Shown: positions 24,649 through 34,266, numbered from the stretch's first letter. The stretch: DNA of 64,000 nt from Pseudomonadota bacterium (GCA_029780695.1 JAKOYD010000149.1:27806-91805); one strand, 5' to 3'. Program-made: numbers and translations. The notes: generated by a model from the sequence alone, not told the origin.

Positions 24649-25845
24649 TCACTGCAACACCGCCTTGCCGATGATGAGTTGCTGCACCTCGGTCGCGCCC
24701 TCGTAAATGCGCAGGCTGCGAATGTCGCGGTACAGCGATTCGACCTTGGCGCCCACTTCCACGCCGCGCCCGCCGTGCATCTGCAACGCCATGTCGATCA
24801 CACGCTGGGCGTTCTCGGTGGCGGTCATCTTGGCCATGGCGGCGGCCACGCTGCGCTCCTTCATCGAGCCGTGATTCGTGTCGCGCATCCACGCCGCGCG
24901 GTAGGTCAGCAGCGCGCCAGCGTCGATCAGCGCGGCCATCTCGCCCAGTTTGGCCTGCGTGAGCTGGAAGTCGGCCAGGGTCTGGCCGAACATCTGGCGC
25001 TGCCGCGCGTAATCGATGGCTTCGGCCAACGCGCGCCGCGCCATGCCCAGCGCGGCACCGGCCACGCTGGCGCGGAAGATGTCGAGCGTTTGCATGGCCA
25101 GCTTGAAGCCGCCGTTCAGTTCTCCCAGTTTGCAGTCGGCCGGGACAGCGCAATCGGTGAACGTGAGCGTGGCCAACGGGTGCGGCGCCATCACGTGGAT
25201 GTGCTGACTATCGTCCAAACCCGACGCGCCCTTGTCGACGATGAAGGCGGTGATGCCGCGGCTGCCGGCTTGCGGTTCGGTCTTGGCGAACACGCAATAG
25301 AAATCGGCCAGGCCGCCGTTGCTGATCCAGGTCTTGGTGCCGTTCAGGCGCCAGCCTGCGCCTTCTGAGCTATTTGTGCCTCCAGCGCCCGTCTGGTGAG
25401 CGCAAGCAGCTCTTGTTTTCATAGCGGCGACATCGGAACCGGCATCCGGTTCCGACAGCGCAAAGGCCGCGATCTTGTCGCCGCGCGCCACCGCCGGCAG
25501 ATACGCCGCCTGCTGCGCCGGTGTGCCGCCGAGCGAGATGGCGCCGCTGCCCAGGCCCTGCATGGCGAAAGCAAAGTCGGCCAACGGCGAATAAAAGGCC
25601 AGCGTTTCGCGCAGCACCACCAGCGCGCGCGAATCGAGTTGTGGCAATGCGCCGCCATGTTCGGCCGCCACGCAGTACCTCAGCCAGCCGTCGCTACCCA
25701 GGCGCCGCACCCAGTCGCGGCAGGCAGCGCGGTCGTCGCGCTCGTCCACGTCCTGGGCCGCCGCCCACGCGGGCAGGCGCTCTGCGATGTCGCGGTGTTC
25801 TGCGTCGAAGAAGGGCAGCGCCAAGTGGGCAATGGAAGGTGTCAT
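24649..25845 (-). CDS. Acyl-CoA dehydrogenase
   Basis: A 398-residue flavoenzyme from [19 protein letters not shown]; a longer in-frame start at 25887 is less likely. Motifs are [15 protein letters not shown] (FAD binding), [24 protein letters not shown] and [26 protein letters not shown] at the C-terminus. In the 2-aminobenzoyl-CoA pathway such an enzyme oxidises a ring-derived acyl-CoA intermediate. Between SDVAAM and WRLNGTKTW lies an extra stretch of about 15 residues ([21 protein letters not shown]) encoded by a near-perfect copy of the dispersed repeat. It is in frame, so the enzyme may still fold with a longer surface loop. Confidence 0.92.
   Translation of the reverse strand: MTPSIAHLALPFFDAEHRDIAERLPAWAAAQDVDERDDRAACRDWVRRLGSDGWLRYCVAAEHGGALPQLDSRALVVLRETLAFYSPLADFAFAMQGLGSGAISLGGTPAQQAAYLPAVARGDKIAAFALSEPDAGSDVAAMKTRAACAHQTGAGGTNSSEGAGWRLNGTKTWISNGGLADFYCVFAKTEPQAGSRGITAFIVDKGASGLDDSQHIHVMAPHPLATLTFTDCAVPADCKLGELNGGFKLAMQTLDIFRASVAGAALGMARRALAEAIDYARQRQMFGQTLADFQLTQAKLGEMAALIDAGALLTYRAAWMRDTNHGSMKERSVAAAMAKMTATENAQRVIDMALQMHGGRGVEVGAKVESLYRDIRSLRIYEGATEVQQLIIGKAVLQ
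25366..25428 (-). repeat. Dispersed ~60-bp repeat inserted in acyl-CoA dehydrogenase gene
   Basis: One of the clearest copies, minus strand: GCTATGAAAACAAGAGCTGC, TTGCGCTCACCAGACGGGCG, CTGGAGGCACAAATAGC. The three parts are contiguous. It encodes residues about 141-160. Confidence 0.8.
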
Positions 25846-25867
25846 GTGTGCAATCGCTTGAATGAAT

Positions 25868-25966
25868 ACCGGACGCGAAGGGCGCAAAGGTCAGACGAAG
25901 AACGCGAAAAATTCACATCAGGTTTCTTTCGCGTCCTTCGCGGAACTTTGGCGTCCTTCGCGTCCT
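25868..25966. repeat. Inverted repeat, GACGCGAAGG / CCTTCGCGTC type
   Basis: Between the dehydrogenase and hydratase genes: GGACGCGAAGGGCGCAAAGG on the left mirrors CTTTGGCGTCCTTCGCGTCC on the right, with an internal extra TTTCGCGTCCTTCGCGG. This dispersed hairpin repeat could act as an mRNA processing or termination point within the operon. Confidence 0.65.
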
Positions 25967-25977
25967 TGCATTGGATT

Positions 25978-26835
25978 TCAGTCGCCCCCAAACACCGGCT
26001 TCTGCTTGGCCGCGAACGCCTCGTAAGCGCGCCGGAAGTCCTGCGTCTGCATGCAAATGGCCTGCGCCTGCGCCTCGGCCTCGATGGCCTGCTCGATGGT
26101 CATGGCCCACTCTTGCGACAACATCGTCTTCGTCATGCCGTGCGCAAACGTGGGACCCACCGCCAGGTCGGCGGCCATGGCCTGCGCTTTGGCCAGCAAC
26201 TCGCCGCTGTCGTGCAACGCGTTGAAAAAGCCCCAGGCCAGCCCCTCTTGCGCCGTCATGGCACGGCCGGTGAACAGCAGCTCGCTCGCGCGGCCCTGCC
26301 CTATCACGCGCGGCAGCAGCGCGCAGGCGCCCATGTCGGCGCCGGCCAGGCCGACGCGGGTGAACAAAAATGCCGTCTTGGTCGCGGGCGAGCCATAGCG
26401 CAGGTCACACGCCAGCGCCATCATCGCGCCCGCCCCGGCGCACACGCCGTCGATGGCGCCGATGATGGGCTGCGGGCAGCCGCGCATGGCTTTCACCAGA
26501 TCGCCCGTCATGCGGGTGAACTCCAGCAGCTCGGGCATGGTCATCTTCGTCAGCGGGCCGATGATGTCGTGCACGTCGCCGCCGGAGCAGAAGTTGCCGC
26601 CCTCGCCAGTGACCACCACCACCTTCACGTCGGTGGCGTAGCGCAGGCCGTTGAACAGATCGCGCAGTTCGCCATAGCTGTCGAAGGTGAGCGGGTTCTT
26701 GCGCTCGGGGCGGTTCAGGCTGACGGTGCCGACACCATTGGCGTCGCAGGCCCAGGCGAAGTGCTTGGCCTGATAAGGCGCGCGGGCGTCGAATTGTGGG
26801 CGCATGGGGTTGCCCGCGCCGATGTAGTGCTTCAT
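25978..26835 (-). CDS. Enoyl-CoA hydratase/isomerase family protein
   Basis: A 285-residue crotonase. GGAG precedes the ATG at 26835. Oxyanion-hole motifs are [13 protein letters not shown] and [24 protein letters not shown]; the active-site region is [22 protein letters not shown] long C-terminal helix region ends [14 protein letters not shown]. Crotonases of this type hydrate or cleave ring-derived acyl-CoA intermediates. The gene overlaps marR by 4 bp and belongs to the 2-aminobenzoyl-CoA set. Confidence 0.92.
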   Translation of the reverse strand: MKHYIGAGNPMRPQFDARAPYQAKHFAWACDANGVGTVSLNRPERKNPLTFDSYGELRDLFNGLRYATDVKVVVVTGEGGNFCSGGDVHDIIGPLTKMTMPELLEFTRMTGDLVKAMRGCPQPIIGAIDGVCAGAGAMMALACDLRYGSPATKTAFLFTRVGLAGADMGACALLPRVIGQGRASELLFTGRAMTAQEGLAWGFFNALHDSGELLAKAQAMAADLAVGPTFAHGMTKTMLSQEWAMTIEQAIEAEAQAQAICMQTQDFRRAYEAFAAKQKPVFGGD

Positions 26836-27296
26836 GCTGTCTCCAGAAAATGGGCTTTCACCTTGCCCAGCAAGGTGTGCAGGGTTTGAATGTCGCGCGG
26901 GCTCAAGGCCGCAAAGGCGTCCATGATCCACGCATCGTGCGCGTGGGCCATGGCGTTGAATTGCTGGCGGCCCTTGGACGTCAGCCGCACGCGGAAGGCG
27001 CGACGGTCGCCTTCCACTTCGGCACGCTCCACCAGGCCTTCGGCCTCCAGCTGGTCGGTGATGCCGGTGATGTTTCCGCCGGTCACCATCATGCGGCGCG
27101 ACAGCTCGTTCATGCGCATGCCCTCGGGCGCGCGCTCGAGCTGCGCCATCAGGTCGAAGCGTGGCAAGGTCGTATCAAACTGCTCGCGCAAATCGGTGCG
27201 CACCTGCTTTTCAATCAGCTGCGTGCAGGTGAGCAGGCGCAGCCACAGGCGCAGCTCTTCGGGGTGTTCGGCGTGGGCGCGGGCTTCAAGGTCCAT
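26832..27296 (-). CDS. MarR family regulator within the 2-aminobenzoyl-CoA cluster
   Basis: A 154-residue winged-helix regulator: [49 protein letters not shown] with the wing [16 protein letters not shown]. MarR proteins in aryl-CoA operons usually repress until the aryl-CoA thioester binds. The gene lies inside the operon (ATGA overlap with the hydratase, 6 bp from the SDR), so it is probably autoregulated. The palindrome over the promoter at 30472-30500 is a candidate site. Confidence 0.9.
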   Translation of the reverse strand: MDLEARAHAEHPEELRLWLRLLTCTQLIEKQVRTDLREQFDTTLPRFDLMAQLERAPEGMRMNELSRRMMVTGGNITGITDQLEAEGLVERAEVEGDRRAFRVRLTSKGRQQFNAMAHAHDAWIMDAFAALSPRDIQTLHTLLGKVKAHFLETA

Positions 27297-27302
27297 GGTG
27301 GC

Positions 27303-28070
27303 TCACATCACCTCGCCACCGCTGACGGAGATGGCTTGTCCGGTCACCGACCCGGCCGAAGCGCCGCACAGCCAACGCACGGCATCGGCCACTTCATCCG
27401 GCTGCACCAGGCGCCGCTGCGGGTTGCCAGCGGCCAGGTCGGCGCGCGCCTGCGCTTGGCTGCGGCCGGTCTTGGCGACGATGTTGGCCACGCTGTCCTG
27501 CAGCAAATCGGTGTCGGTGTAGCCGGGGCACACGGCGTTGACGGTGACGCCCTTGGTCGCCACTTCCAGCGCCAGCGCGCGCGTCAGGCCCAGCACGCCG
27601 TGCTTGGCGGCGCAATAGGCGGTCACGTAGGCGTAGCCGCGCTGCGCCGCCGTGCTGGCGACGTTGACCACGCGGCCCCAACCCGCATCCAGCATGTCGG
27701 GCAGCGCCTGCTGCGTGCAATGCACGGTGCCGCTCAGGTTGACGGCCAGCATGCGTTGCCACAGCGCGGCGTCGGTCTTCAAAAACGGCGCGCTGTGCGC
27801 CTGGCCGGCGTTGTTGACCAGCGCGGTGATGGGGCCGAATCCCGCGCGGGCTTGGGCGAAAGCATCCGCCACCTGCGCGGCATCCGACACATCGGCCAGC
27901 ACGATCTGCGCTTGCGGTAACTCGGCGGCCAGCGCTTGCAAGGTATCGCGCTGGCGGCCCAGCAGCGTGAGCCTAAACCCGTCCGCGGCCAGCGCGCGCG
28001 CGATGGCGGCACCGATGCCGCGTGCGGCGCCGGTCACCACGGCATGGGGCGCCGACTGGCTTGCCGTCAT
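27303..28070 (-). CDS. SDR family oxidoreductase (3-hydroxyacyl-CoA dehydrogenase candidate)
   Basis: A 255-residue classical SDR with all key motifs: [27 protein letters not shown], Ser in [11 protein letters not shown] and the catalytic pair in [11 protein letters not shown]. It ends [15 protein letters not shown]. It overlaps the stop of the monooxygenase/reductase gene (ATGA). In Azoarcus 2-aminobenzoyl-CoA clusters a 3-hydroxyacyl-CoA dehydrogenase takes part in the ring-derived beta-oxidation; this gene is the best candidate here. Confidence 0.92.
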   Translation of the reverse strand: MTASQSAPHAVVTGAARGIGAAIARALAADGFRLTLLGRQRDTLQALAAELPQAQIVLADVSDAAQVADAFAQARAGFGPITALVNNAGQAHSAPFLKTDAALWQRMLAVNLSGTVHCTQQALPDMLDAGWGRVVNVASTAAQRGYAYVTAYCAAKHGVLGLTRALALEVATKGVTVNAVCPGYTDTDLLQDSVANIVAKTGRSQAQARADLAAGNPQRRLVQPDEVADAVRWLCGASAGSVTGQAISVSGGEVM

Positions 28071-30463
28071 TTCGCTGGCCCCGCCTGTGCAAGCGATTGC
28101 TGGCGCGCCACTTCGCGGTACAGCTGATCGCGCCCGCTTAGGTACTGGCGCGGCCAGCCGATGGACTGGCTTTGCAGCTTGGCGGCTTCGTGCAGCGTCC
28201 ACGCCGGGTCGGCCAGGTGCGGGCGGCCCACGGCGCACAGGTCGGCGCGACCGGCGGCGATGATGCTGTTGGCGTGGTCGGCCTCGGAGATCGCGCCGAC
28301 GGCCATGGTGGCAATGCCGGCCTCGTTGCGGATGCGGTCGGCGAACGGCGTCTGGTACATGCGGCCGTAGGTGGGCTTGGCGGCGCGCGTGGTCTGGCCC
28401 GACGACACGTCGATCACGTCGCAGCCCGCGGCCTTGAACAGCTTGGCGATTTCCAGTGCGTCGGCGGGCGTGGTGCCGCCCGGCGCCCAGTCGTGCGCGG
28501 AGATGCGCACGCTCATGGGTTTGTGCTGCGGCCAGGCAGCGCGCATGGCGGCGAACACTTCCAGCGGGTAGCGGCAGCGGTTTTCCAAAGAGCCGCCGTA
28601 CTCGTCCGTGCGCAGGTTGGTCAGCGGGCTGATGAAGGACGACAGCAGATAGCCGTGCGCGCAGTGCAGTTCCAGCCAGTCGAAGCCCGCCGCATCGGCG
28701 CGGCGCGTGGCGGCGACGAAGGCATCGCGCAGCACATCCATGTCGGCGCGGGTCATCGATTGGGGCGTCTGGTTCTGCTCGCCATAGGGCACGTTGCTGG
28801 CGGCCACCAGCGGCCAGTTGCCTTGCGGCAGCGGTTCGTCCATCGTCTCCCAGCCCAACTGCGTGGAGCCCTTGGGCCCGCTGTGGCCGAGCTGGAGGCC
28901 GATGGCGGCGTCGCTGTTCGCATGCACGAAATCGACGATGCGTTTGAAGGCGGCCTGCTGCGCGTCGCTCTCCAGCGCCGGGCAGCCGGGGGTGATGCGG
29001 CCATCAAAGCCATGGCGGTGCGTGGGCGAGGTCATCTCGACCATCACCAACGCCGCGCCGCCGACGGCGCGCGCGCCCAGGTGCATCAGGTGCCAGTCGC
29101 CCACCACGCCGTCTTGCGCGCTGTACTGCGCCATGGGCGAGACGACGATGCGGTTTTTCAACGTCAGGCCGCGCACCGTGAAAGGCGTCAGCATCGGCGG
29201 GACGGTTGCTCCTGAAACAGGAGCTGCTTGCGCTTGACTGGCGGGCGCTGGAGCCGTATTTGATTCAAAACCAAGGGGCGCCGTCCGTGTGCGCGCGAAC
29301 CACGCCTCGTAGCCTTCCAGCCACGCGGCATCGCGCAGGCGCAGGTTCTCGTGGCTGATGCGCTGGCTGCGCGTGAGCATGCTGTACATGAACTGCGGCG
29401 GCTCCAGCGTGTCGCAATAGCGCTCGCCACAGACCTCGAACCACTCCATGGCGTTCCACGCGGCGTTTTGCAGCTTCAGCGCCTCGACGCTGCGCGTGGC
29501 TTGATAGCGCGTGAGCACCTCGCCAATGCGCTCGGGCGCGTCACCCATCTCGATGAAGAGGCGCGTCAGTTCAATCGCATCCTCGATCGCCAGCTTGGTG
29601 CCCGATCCGATGGCGAAGTGCGCCGTGTGCACCGCATCGCCCATCAGTACCACGTGCGCGCCGTGCGCGTTTTTCAGCCACCATTGCTCGCACTTCACGC
29701 GCTGGAAGTTGAGCCACGCCGAGCCGCGCAGGTGGCGCGCGTTGGTCATCAGCTTGTGGCCTTGCAGCGTGCCGGCGAACAGCTTTTCGCAGAAGGCGAT
29801 GGATTCGTCCTGCGTGGCCTTGTCGAGCCCGTGCGCCAGCCACACGTGCTCGGGGCATTCCACGATGAAGGTGGTGGTGTTTTCGTCGAACTTGTAGATA
29901 TGGGCCTGAAACCAGCCGTGCTCCGTCTTTTCGAACACGAAGGTGAAGGCGTCGTAGAGGCGATTCGTGCCCAGCCAGATGTAGCGGTTGGGCCGCACCA
30001 CCAGCTCGGGCTGGAACACCTCCTGGTGCAGCGTGCGAATTTTCGAGTTGATGCCGTCGCTGGCGATGATCAAGTCGGCGTCGGGGAATTCGGCGTCGGA
30101 ATTCACATCGGCCTCGAACACCAGCTTGACGCCCAGTTGCTCGCAGCGCGCCTGCAGGATGTTGAGCAGCTTCTTGCGCCCGATGCCGACAAAGCCGTGG
30201 CCGCCGGAGCGTATCACCTCGCCCTTGAAATCGAGCTCGATGTCGTCCCAGTGGTTGAAGGCCTGCTCGATCTCGTCGGCCGTGGCCTTGTCCCACTGGC
30301 GCATGTTGTCCATGGTGGCGTCGGAAAACACCACGCCCCAGCCAAAGGTGTCGTACGGCTTGTTGCGCTCGACCACGGTGATGTCGTGGGCCGGATTGTG
30401 CTGCTTCATCAGCAGCGCGAAGTACAGGCCAGCGGGGCCGCCGCCGATGCAGACGATGTTCAT
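28067..30463 (-). CDS. abmA: 2-aminobenzoyl-CoA monooxygenase/reductase-like fused flavoprotein
   Basis: A 798-residue two-domain enzyme. Residues 1 to about 380 are an FAD monooxygenase: [29 protein letters not shown], and [22 protein letters not shown] for FAD pyrophosphate. Residues about 413-798 are an old-yellow-enzyme FMN reductase: [43 protein letters not shown] and [13 protein letters not shown]. The same fusion hydroxylates and reduces 2-aminobenzoyl-CoA in Azoarcus evansii, breaking aromaticity without ring cleavage; databases also call the family salicylyl-CoA 5-hydroxylase/oxidoreductase. The interdomain linker [17 protein letters not shown] is encoded by the dispersed repeat. It heads the distal operon behind a good promoter. 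Confidence 0.92.
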   Translation of the reverse strand: MNIVCIGGGPAGLYFALLMKQHNPAHDITVVERNKPYDTFGWGVVFSDATMDNMRQWDKATADEIEQAFNHWDDIELDFKGEVIRSGGHGFVGIGRKKLLNILQARCEQLGVKLVFEADVNSDAEFPDADLIIASDGINSKIRTLHQEVFQPELVVRPNRYIWLGTNRLYDAFTFVFEKTEHGWFQAHIYKFDENTTTFIVECPEHVWLAHGLDKATQDESIAFCEKLFAGTLQGHKLMTNARHLRGSAWLNFQRVKCEQWWLKNAHGAHVVLMGDAVHTAHFAIGSGTKLAIEDAIELTRLFIEMGDAPERIGEVLTRYQATRSVEALKLQNAAWNAMEWFEVCGERYCDTLEPPQFMYSMLTRSQRISHENLRLRDAAWLEGYEAWFARTRTAPLGFESNTAPAPASQAQAAPVSGATVPPMLTPFTVRGLTLKNRIVVSPMAQYSAQDGVVGDWHLMHLGARAVGGAALVMVEMTSPTHRHGFDGRITPGCPALESDAQQAAFKRIVDFVHANSDAAIGLQLGHSGPKGSTQLGWETMDEPLPQGNWPLVAASNVPYGEQNQTPQSMTRADMDVLRDAFVAATRRADAAGFDWLELHCAHGYLLSSFISPLTNLRTDEYGGSLENRCRYPLEVFAAMRAAWPQHKPMSVRISAHDWAPGGTTPADALEIAKLFKAAGCDVIDVSSGQTTRAAKPTYGRMYQTPFADRIRNEAGIATMAVGAISEADHANSIIAAGRADLCAVGRPHLADPAWTLHEAAKLQSQSIGWPRQYLSGRDQLYREVARQQSLAQAGPAK
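29206..29268 (+). repeat. Dispersed ~60-bp repeat forming the interdomain linker of abmA
   Basis: Plus-strand copy: GCTCCTGAAACAGGAGCTGC, TTGCGCTTGACTGGCGGGCG, CTGGAGCCGTATTTGATTC, contiguous. It is very close to the copy at 25366-25428 and falls at residues about 398-418. Confidence 0.8.
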
Positions 30464-30471
30464 GGCTAAAT

Positions 30472-30500
30472 AGTTTAGATTTCAATTAAAACAACGTCAA
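30472..30500 (-). promoter_or_regulatory. Sigma-70 promoter with overlapping palindrome upstream of abmA
   Basis: On the minus strand TTGACG (-35) is followed by a 17-bp spacer and TAAACT (-10), ending 8 bp before the abmA ATG, so the transcript would be leaderless or start very close to the gene. The spacer and -10 hold GTTTTAATTGAAATCTAAAC (30473-30492), an imperfect palindrome matching its reverse complement at 14 of 20 positions. The stretch is AT-rich in a GC-rich region. A MarR-type repressor bound here would block the polymerase. Confidence 0.55.
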
Positions 30501-30530
30501 GACCCGGAGCCGCCCAAGCAGCACCCCGGC

Positions 30531-31685
30531 TCACTTCAGCAGCACAAAGCCGCCGTTCTTGACCGTGATGAGCTCGCGCCCGCGCTTGTCGAAGCCGCTG
30601 TGGTCCTGCGGCGTCATGTTGTAGACGCCCTGCGTGGCCACCAGCTCTCTGGTCTGCTCCAGGGCATCGCGCAGCGCGGCGCGAAATTCCTTGGTGCCCG
30701 GTTTGCCCGACTTGGCCGCGATCGGAATCGCCTGCTGCAGCAGCATTCCGGCGTCGAACACGTTGGCGCCGAAGGTTGCGGGCTTGGTGCCATGCAGCTT
30801 CTCGTAGGCGGCGACGTAGTCCGCGGCGACCTTCTTGGACGGGTTGCTGTCGGCAATTTCGGGCAACACCAGCATCAGGCTTGCGGCGAGTATGGTCCCT
30901 TCGACCTTTTTGCCACCGAGCTTGAGGAACTCCGGCAGCGCGGCGCCATGGGTTTGGTAGACCTTGCCCTTGAAGCCCTGATCAAACAGCGTGACTTGGG
31001 GCAACACCGACGGCCCGCCCGGGACTGCAATCAAGATCGCGTCCGGCTTGGCGCCGACCAGCTTCAAGCCCTGCCCGATCACCGATGTGTCGGAGCGCTG
31101 AAAGCGCTCATTGGCGACCAGCTTGATACCCAGCTTGTCGGTCATGCCGCTTACGACCTTGTACCAGTTCTCGCCGTAGGGATCAGAGGTACCGATGAAG
31201 CCCAACGTCTTGACGCCGTGCCTGGACATGTGCTCCAGCAGTGCATCGGCAATGATGTCGTCGTTCTGGGTGGTCTTGAACACCCACTTCTTTTTCTCGT
31301 CCATCGGCACCACCACGGCGGCGGTGCCCACTGGCGCCAGCAGTGGCACCCCGGCGTCTGCCACGAACTGGATCACGCCCATGGCGTTGGGTGAACCCGA
31401 TGGGCCGATGATGGCGTCGACGTTGTTTTCCGAGATCAGCTTGCGCACCGCGGTCACCGAGTTGGTGGGATCGCTGGCGTCGTCGAGCGCGATGTATTCG
31501 ACCGTGAGTCCGCCCACCGTTTTGGGCAGCAGCGGCACGGTGTTTTTTTGCGGAATGCCGACCAGCGCGGTCGGCCCCGTGGCCGACGACACGACGCCGA
31601 CCTTGACCTGCGCCTGCGCTGCAAACGCCAGACCCAGGGCCATAGCCACCAGCGCGGCGACGCGGATTTTCTTCGTGAGTCTCAT
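30531..31685 (-). CDS. ABC transporter substrate-binding protein (branched-chain amino acid type)
   Basis: A 384-residue periplasmic receptor of the LivJ fold. AGGAG precedes the ATG at 31685, and MRLTKKIRVAALVAMALGLAFAAQAQ is the signal peptide. The mature part has VKVGVVSSATGPTALVGIPQKN, IIGPSGSPNAMGVIQFVADAGVP and FIGTSDPYGENWYKVV. Related receptors bind aromatic acids as well as branched-chain amino acids. No permease or ATPase lies beside it; the Liv-type system at 51-56 kb could be its partner. It is the last gene before the abmA promoter. Confidence 0.92.
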   Translation of the reverse strand: MRLTKKIRVAALVAMALGLAFAAQAQVKVGVVSSATGPTALVGIPQKNTVPLLPKTVGGLTVEYIALDDASDPTNSVTAVRKLISENNVDAIIGPSGSPNAMGVIQFVADAGVPLLAPVGTAAVVVPMDEKKKWVFKTTQNDDIIADALLEHMSRHGVKTLGFIGTSDPYGENWYKVVSGMTDKLGIKLVANERFQRSDTSVIGQGLKLVGAKPDAILIAVPGGPSVLPQVTLFDQGFKGKVYQTHGAALPEFLKLGGKKVEGTILAASLMLVLPEIADSNPSKKVAADYVAAYEKLHGTKPATFGANVFDAGMLLQQAIPIAAKSGKPGTKEFRAALRDALEQTRELVATQGVYNMTPQDHSGFDKRGRELITVKNGGFVLLK

Positions 31686-31725
31686 GGTTTCTCCTGTGCA
31701 GTGGGATGAAGGAATGGCTCGGCAA

Positions 31726-32463
31726 TCAGATGGTGAGCGAGCCCACGCTGCTGCCGCCGCAGACGTAGAGCGTTTGCCCCGTGACGAAACCGTTGGCCGG
31801 ATCGGCAAAAAAAGCCACGGCACGCGCCACGTCGGCCGATTCGCCCAGGCGCTTGACCGGGATCGCCGCAGCCAGCGCCCGCTCGCGCTCGCTGCCGGCC
31901 TCGACCACGTCGTAGAACATGTCGGTGCGAATCGGCCCCGGCGCCACCACGTTGACGGTGATGCCGTCCGATGCCAGCTCCAGCGCCCAGGTGCGCGCCA
32001 GGCCCAGCATGCCGGACTTGGTGGCCGAATAAGCGGTGCGCGTGGCCAGGCCGAGCGCGGCGCGCGACGACAGCAGCACCACGCGCCCGTAATGCTGCGC
32101 CCGCATGGTCGGCAGCGCCGCCTGCACCAACTGGATGGCGCAGCTCAGGTGCAGATTGACGAGCGCATCCACGTCGGCCAGCGCCACGTCCTGCAGCAGC
32201 GCGGCGCGGATCACGCCTGCGTTGTGGATCACGGTGTTGACGTCGCCACGCGCCGCCAGTTCGCGCGCGGCCTGCGCGGTGGCTTCACGGTCCATCAGGT
32301 CCACGAGGAGGTTGGCCAGCATCGGGTGCGCAATGTCGCAAGGACGCCTGGCCAACGAAATGACGCGGCAGCCTTCGTTCAGCAATTGCTCGCAAATGGC
32401 GCGGCCGATGCCGGCGCTGCCGCCGGTCACCACGGCCACACGAGGAGGATGTTGCGTCATCAA
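31726..32463 (-). CDS. SDR family oxidoreductase (FabG-like)
   Basis: A 245-residue classical SDR: VAVVTGGSAGIGRAICEQLL, VIHNAGVIRAALLQDV, Ser in VVLLSSRAALGLATR and the YSATKSG active-site pair, then VNVVAPGPIRTDMF and the C-terminal FVTGQTLYVCGGSS. The reaction is NAD(P)-linked alcohol/ketone interconversion. It lies 10 bp from the Bug gene in the operon, so a side-chain hydroxyl oxidation step before CoA-dependent cleavage is possible. Substrate not readable. Confidence 0.92.
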   Translation of the reverse strand: MMTQHPPRVAVVTGGSAGIGRAICEQLLNEGCRVISLARRPCDIAHPMLANLLVDLMDREATAQAARELAARGDVNTVIHNAGVIRAALLQDVALADVDALVNLHLSCAIQLVQAALPTMRAQHYGRVVLLSSRAALGLATRTAYSATKSGMLGLARTWALELASDGITVNVVAPGPIRTDMFYDVVEAGSERERALAAAIPVKRLGESADVARAVAFFADPANGFVTGQTLYVCGGSSVGSLTI

Positions 32464-32473
32464 TGGCTCCTGT

Positions 32474-33466
32474 TCAATCGCTCTTGATGCCGCGCGACTT
32501 GACGATGGGCCCGAACAGGGCGATCTCGGACTGCACCATGGCCTTGACCTCTGCCGGGCTCAGTGGCGTGGCGTCGGCGGCGAACTCGGCAAACTTCGCC
32601 TTGATGGCAGGCTGCGCCAGCACGCGGTTGATTTCGCGGTTCATCCGCTCCACGTGGGCCGCCGGCATCGCGGCCGGCGCGTAGAAAACGAAGGGCGTGT
32701 CGACCAATACGTTGGGAATGCCCTCTTCGGTGATCGTCGGTGCGCTGGCGTAGTTGGGCGTGCGCTGCCGGCTGGCCACACCCAGCAGCTTGAGTTTGCC
32801 GGCTTTCACGTGCTGAAACATGGTGCCGGGCATGAAGCCGAAATCGACCTGACCGGCCATCAGGTCCTGGATGGCGGGCGCGGCGCCGCGGTACGGGATG
32901 TGCGTCGCGAAGATGCCGGCACCTTGCTTGAACAGCTCGCCGCCGACGTTGGGCGTGGTACCGGCGCCAGCCGATGCGTAGCTCAGCTTGCCAGGGTTGG
33001 CCTTGGCATAGGCCACCAGCGACTTGACGTCCGTCACCGGCAGCGTCGGCCGCGTGACCAAAAACAGCTGGGTATTGGCCAGCAGGGCCACGTGCTGAAA
33101 GTCCTTGGCCGGGTTGACCGGCATGCGCTCGAACATCACCGGGTTGACCGATTCGAGCGTGCTCACGTTCACCATGAAGCTGTGGCCGTCCCCACCGGTG
33201 CGCGCCAGTTCGACCGCCGCGACGTTGCCGCCGGCGCCGCCCTTGTTTTCGATGATGACGGGTTGCCCCAGGGCCTCGCCCAGCGGCACTTGCAGCATGC
33301 GCGCCAGCACGTCGGCCAGCCCCCCTGGCGGAAAAGCGACGATGAAGCGCACCGGCTTGTGGGGCCAGGTCGCCGGTTGTGCCATCGCGCCGCTGGCTGC
33401 AAGCGCCAGCGCGGCGCCCATCCAGGCCGCTCGGCCGATCAATCGCAACATCTGGCGTTTTTTCAA
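32474..33466 (-). CDS. Bug/TctC-family receptor, TTG start
   Basis: A 330-residue periplasmic receptor. I place the start at TTG 33464-33466, giving LKKRQMLRLIGRAAWMGAALALAASGAMA, because a GGAGG lies 6 nt upstream and the TTG overlaps the cyclase stop as TTGA; the first ATG (33451) has no ribosome site. The mature part shows VRFIVAFPPGGLADVLARMLQ, IENKGGAGGNVAAVEL, IPYRGAAPAIQDLMAGQVDFGFMPGT. It is coupled to the cyclase-family hydrolase, which suggests that it brings in that pathway's substrate. Confidence 0.92.
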   Translation of the reverse strand: MKKRQMLRLIGRAAWMGAALALAASGAMAQPATWPHKPVRFIVAFPPGGLADVLARMLQVPLGEALGQPVIIENKGGAGGNVAAVELARTGGDGHSFMVNVSTLESVNPVMFERMPVNPAKDFQHVALLANTQLFLVTRPTLPVTDVKSLVAYAKANPGKLSYASAGAGTTPNVGGELFKQGAGIFATHIPYRGAAPAIQDLMAGQVDFGFMPGTMFQHVKAGKLKLLGVASRQRTPNYASAPTITEEGIPNVLVDTPFVFYAPAAMPAAHVERMNREINRVLAQPAIKAKFAEFAADATPLSPAEVKAMVQSEIALFGPIVKSRGIKSD

Positions 33467-34266
33467 GACAAACCTCCACCCTGTACCAGCGCCAGCACCC
33501 TCAAGGGACTGCCGCTGCCGTTCTGAATCTTCAGCGGCGGGCAGATCAGCATGGCGCCTGTGGGTGGCAGCAGGTGCAGGTTGGTCAGGCATTGCAGGCC
33601 GTACTTGCCGGCGCCGTGCATGAAGTAATGGCAGGGGTAAGGCGGGCGCAGGTGATAGCCCTGCCCGGCGTCGGTGCCGATGGCCTCGGAGCCAAAGCCC
33701 AGCACGTCGCGTTCGTCGACCAGGAATTGCACCGCCTCGCTGCTGGGGCCGGGCGTGTGCTGGCCGGTTTCGTCGAAATTCTGATACGCCTCGGGGTCGC
33801 GGCGCTGCGACCAGTCAGTGCGCATCAACAGCCAGGCACCCGCCGGGATGCGGCCATGCACGGCCTCGAAATCCAGAATGTCCTGCACCGTCAGCAGGTA
33901 GTCCGGGTCGTTCTGAACCTGCCCGCTGCAATCGATGACGCAGGCCGGCGCGACAAAGTGCTGCGGCGAAATGGTGTCCACCGCGTTGTGGGGCAGGTTG
34001 CGCCCCGATATCCAGTGGATGGGTGCGTCGAAATGCGTGCCCGTGTGTTCGCCGCAAGAGAAATTGTTCCAATACCAGCCGGGACCGCGCTCGTCGTAGC
34101 GCGACACCTCCTCGATGCGGAACGGCCAGCATTGGCCCATCTCGGGCGGCAAGGCGATCTGGGGAAATTCGGGCGTCAGCGTCTGCGTCAGGTCGATGAC
34201 GCGGATGTCGCCCGTGGCCAACGCGGTGGCCAACTGGGTCAGCAAGGCGGGTGCTTGGGTCGGCAT
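33463..34266 (-). CDS. Cyclase family metal-dependent hydrolase (kynurenine formamidase/isatin hydrolase-like)
   Basis: A 267-residue protein of the cyclase/KynB fold. The metal-binding motif is present: NFSCGEHTGTHFDAPIHW (HxGTHxDxPxH). Preceding DLTQTLTPEFP and following VIDCSGQV, LLMRTDWS and GFGSEAIGTDAG are family features. Members hydrolyse N-formylkynurenine, isatin and other amides or lactams, usually with Mn or Zn. Next to aromatic-amine genes, opening of an oxindole-like lactam or removal of an N-acyl group is a reasonable job. It lies 5 bp after the DUF35-SDR gene. Confidence 0.9.
   Translation of the reverse strand: MPTQAPALLTQLATALATGDIRVIDLTQTLTPEFPQIALPPEMGQCWPFRIEEVSRYDERGPGWYWNNFSCGEHTGTHFDAPIHWISGRNLPHNAVDTISPQHFVAPACVIDCSGQVQNDPDYLLTVQDILDFEAVHGRIPAGAWLLMRTDWSQRRDPEAYQNFDETGQHTPGPSSEAVQFLVDERDVLGFGSEAIGTDAGQGYHLRPPYPCHYFMHGAGKYGLQCLTNLHLLPPTGAMLICPPLKIQNGSGSPLRVLALVQGGGLS

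Noticed and set aside
28067..30463. Salicylyl-CoA 5-hydroxylase as the primary call for the fused flavoprotein
   Set aside because: The FMO-OYE fusion together with RidA, aryl-CoA ligase, hydratase, dehydrogenases and MarR matches 2-aminobenzoyl-CoA clusters better; no gentisate dioxygenase gene is nearby. Kept as an alternative name only.
32474..33451. ATG start of the Bug receptor at 33451
   Set aside because: It lacks a ribosome site, whereas the TTG 15 bp upstream has GGAGG at good spacing and a coupled TTGA overlap.
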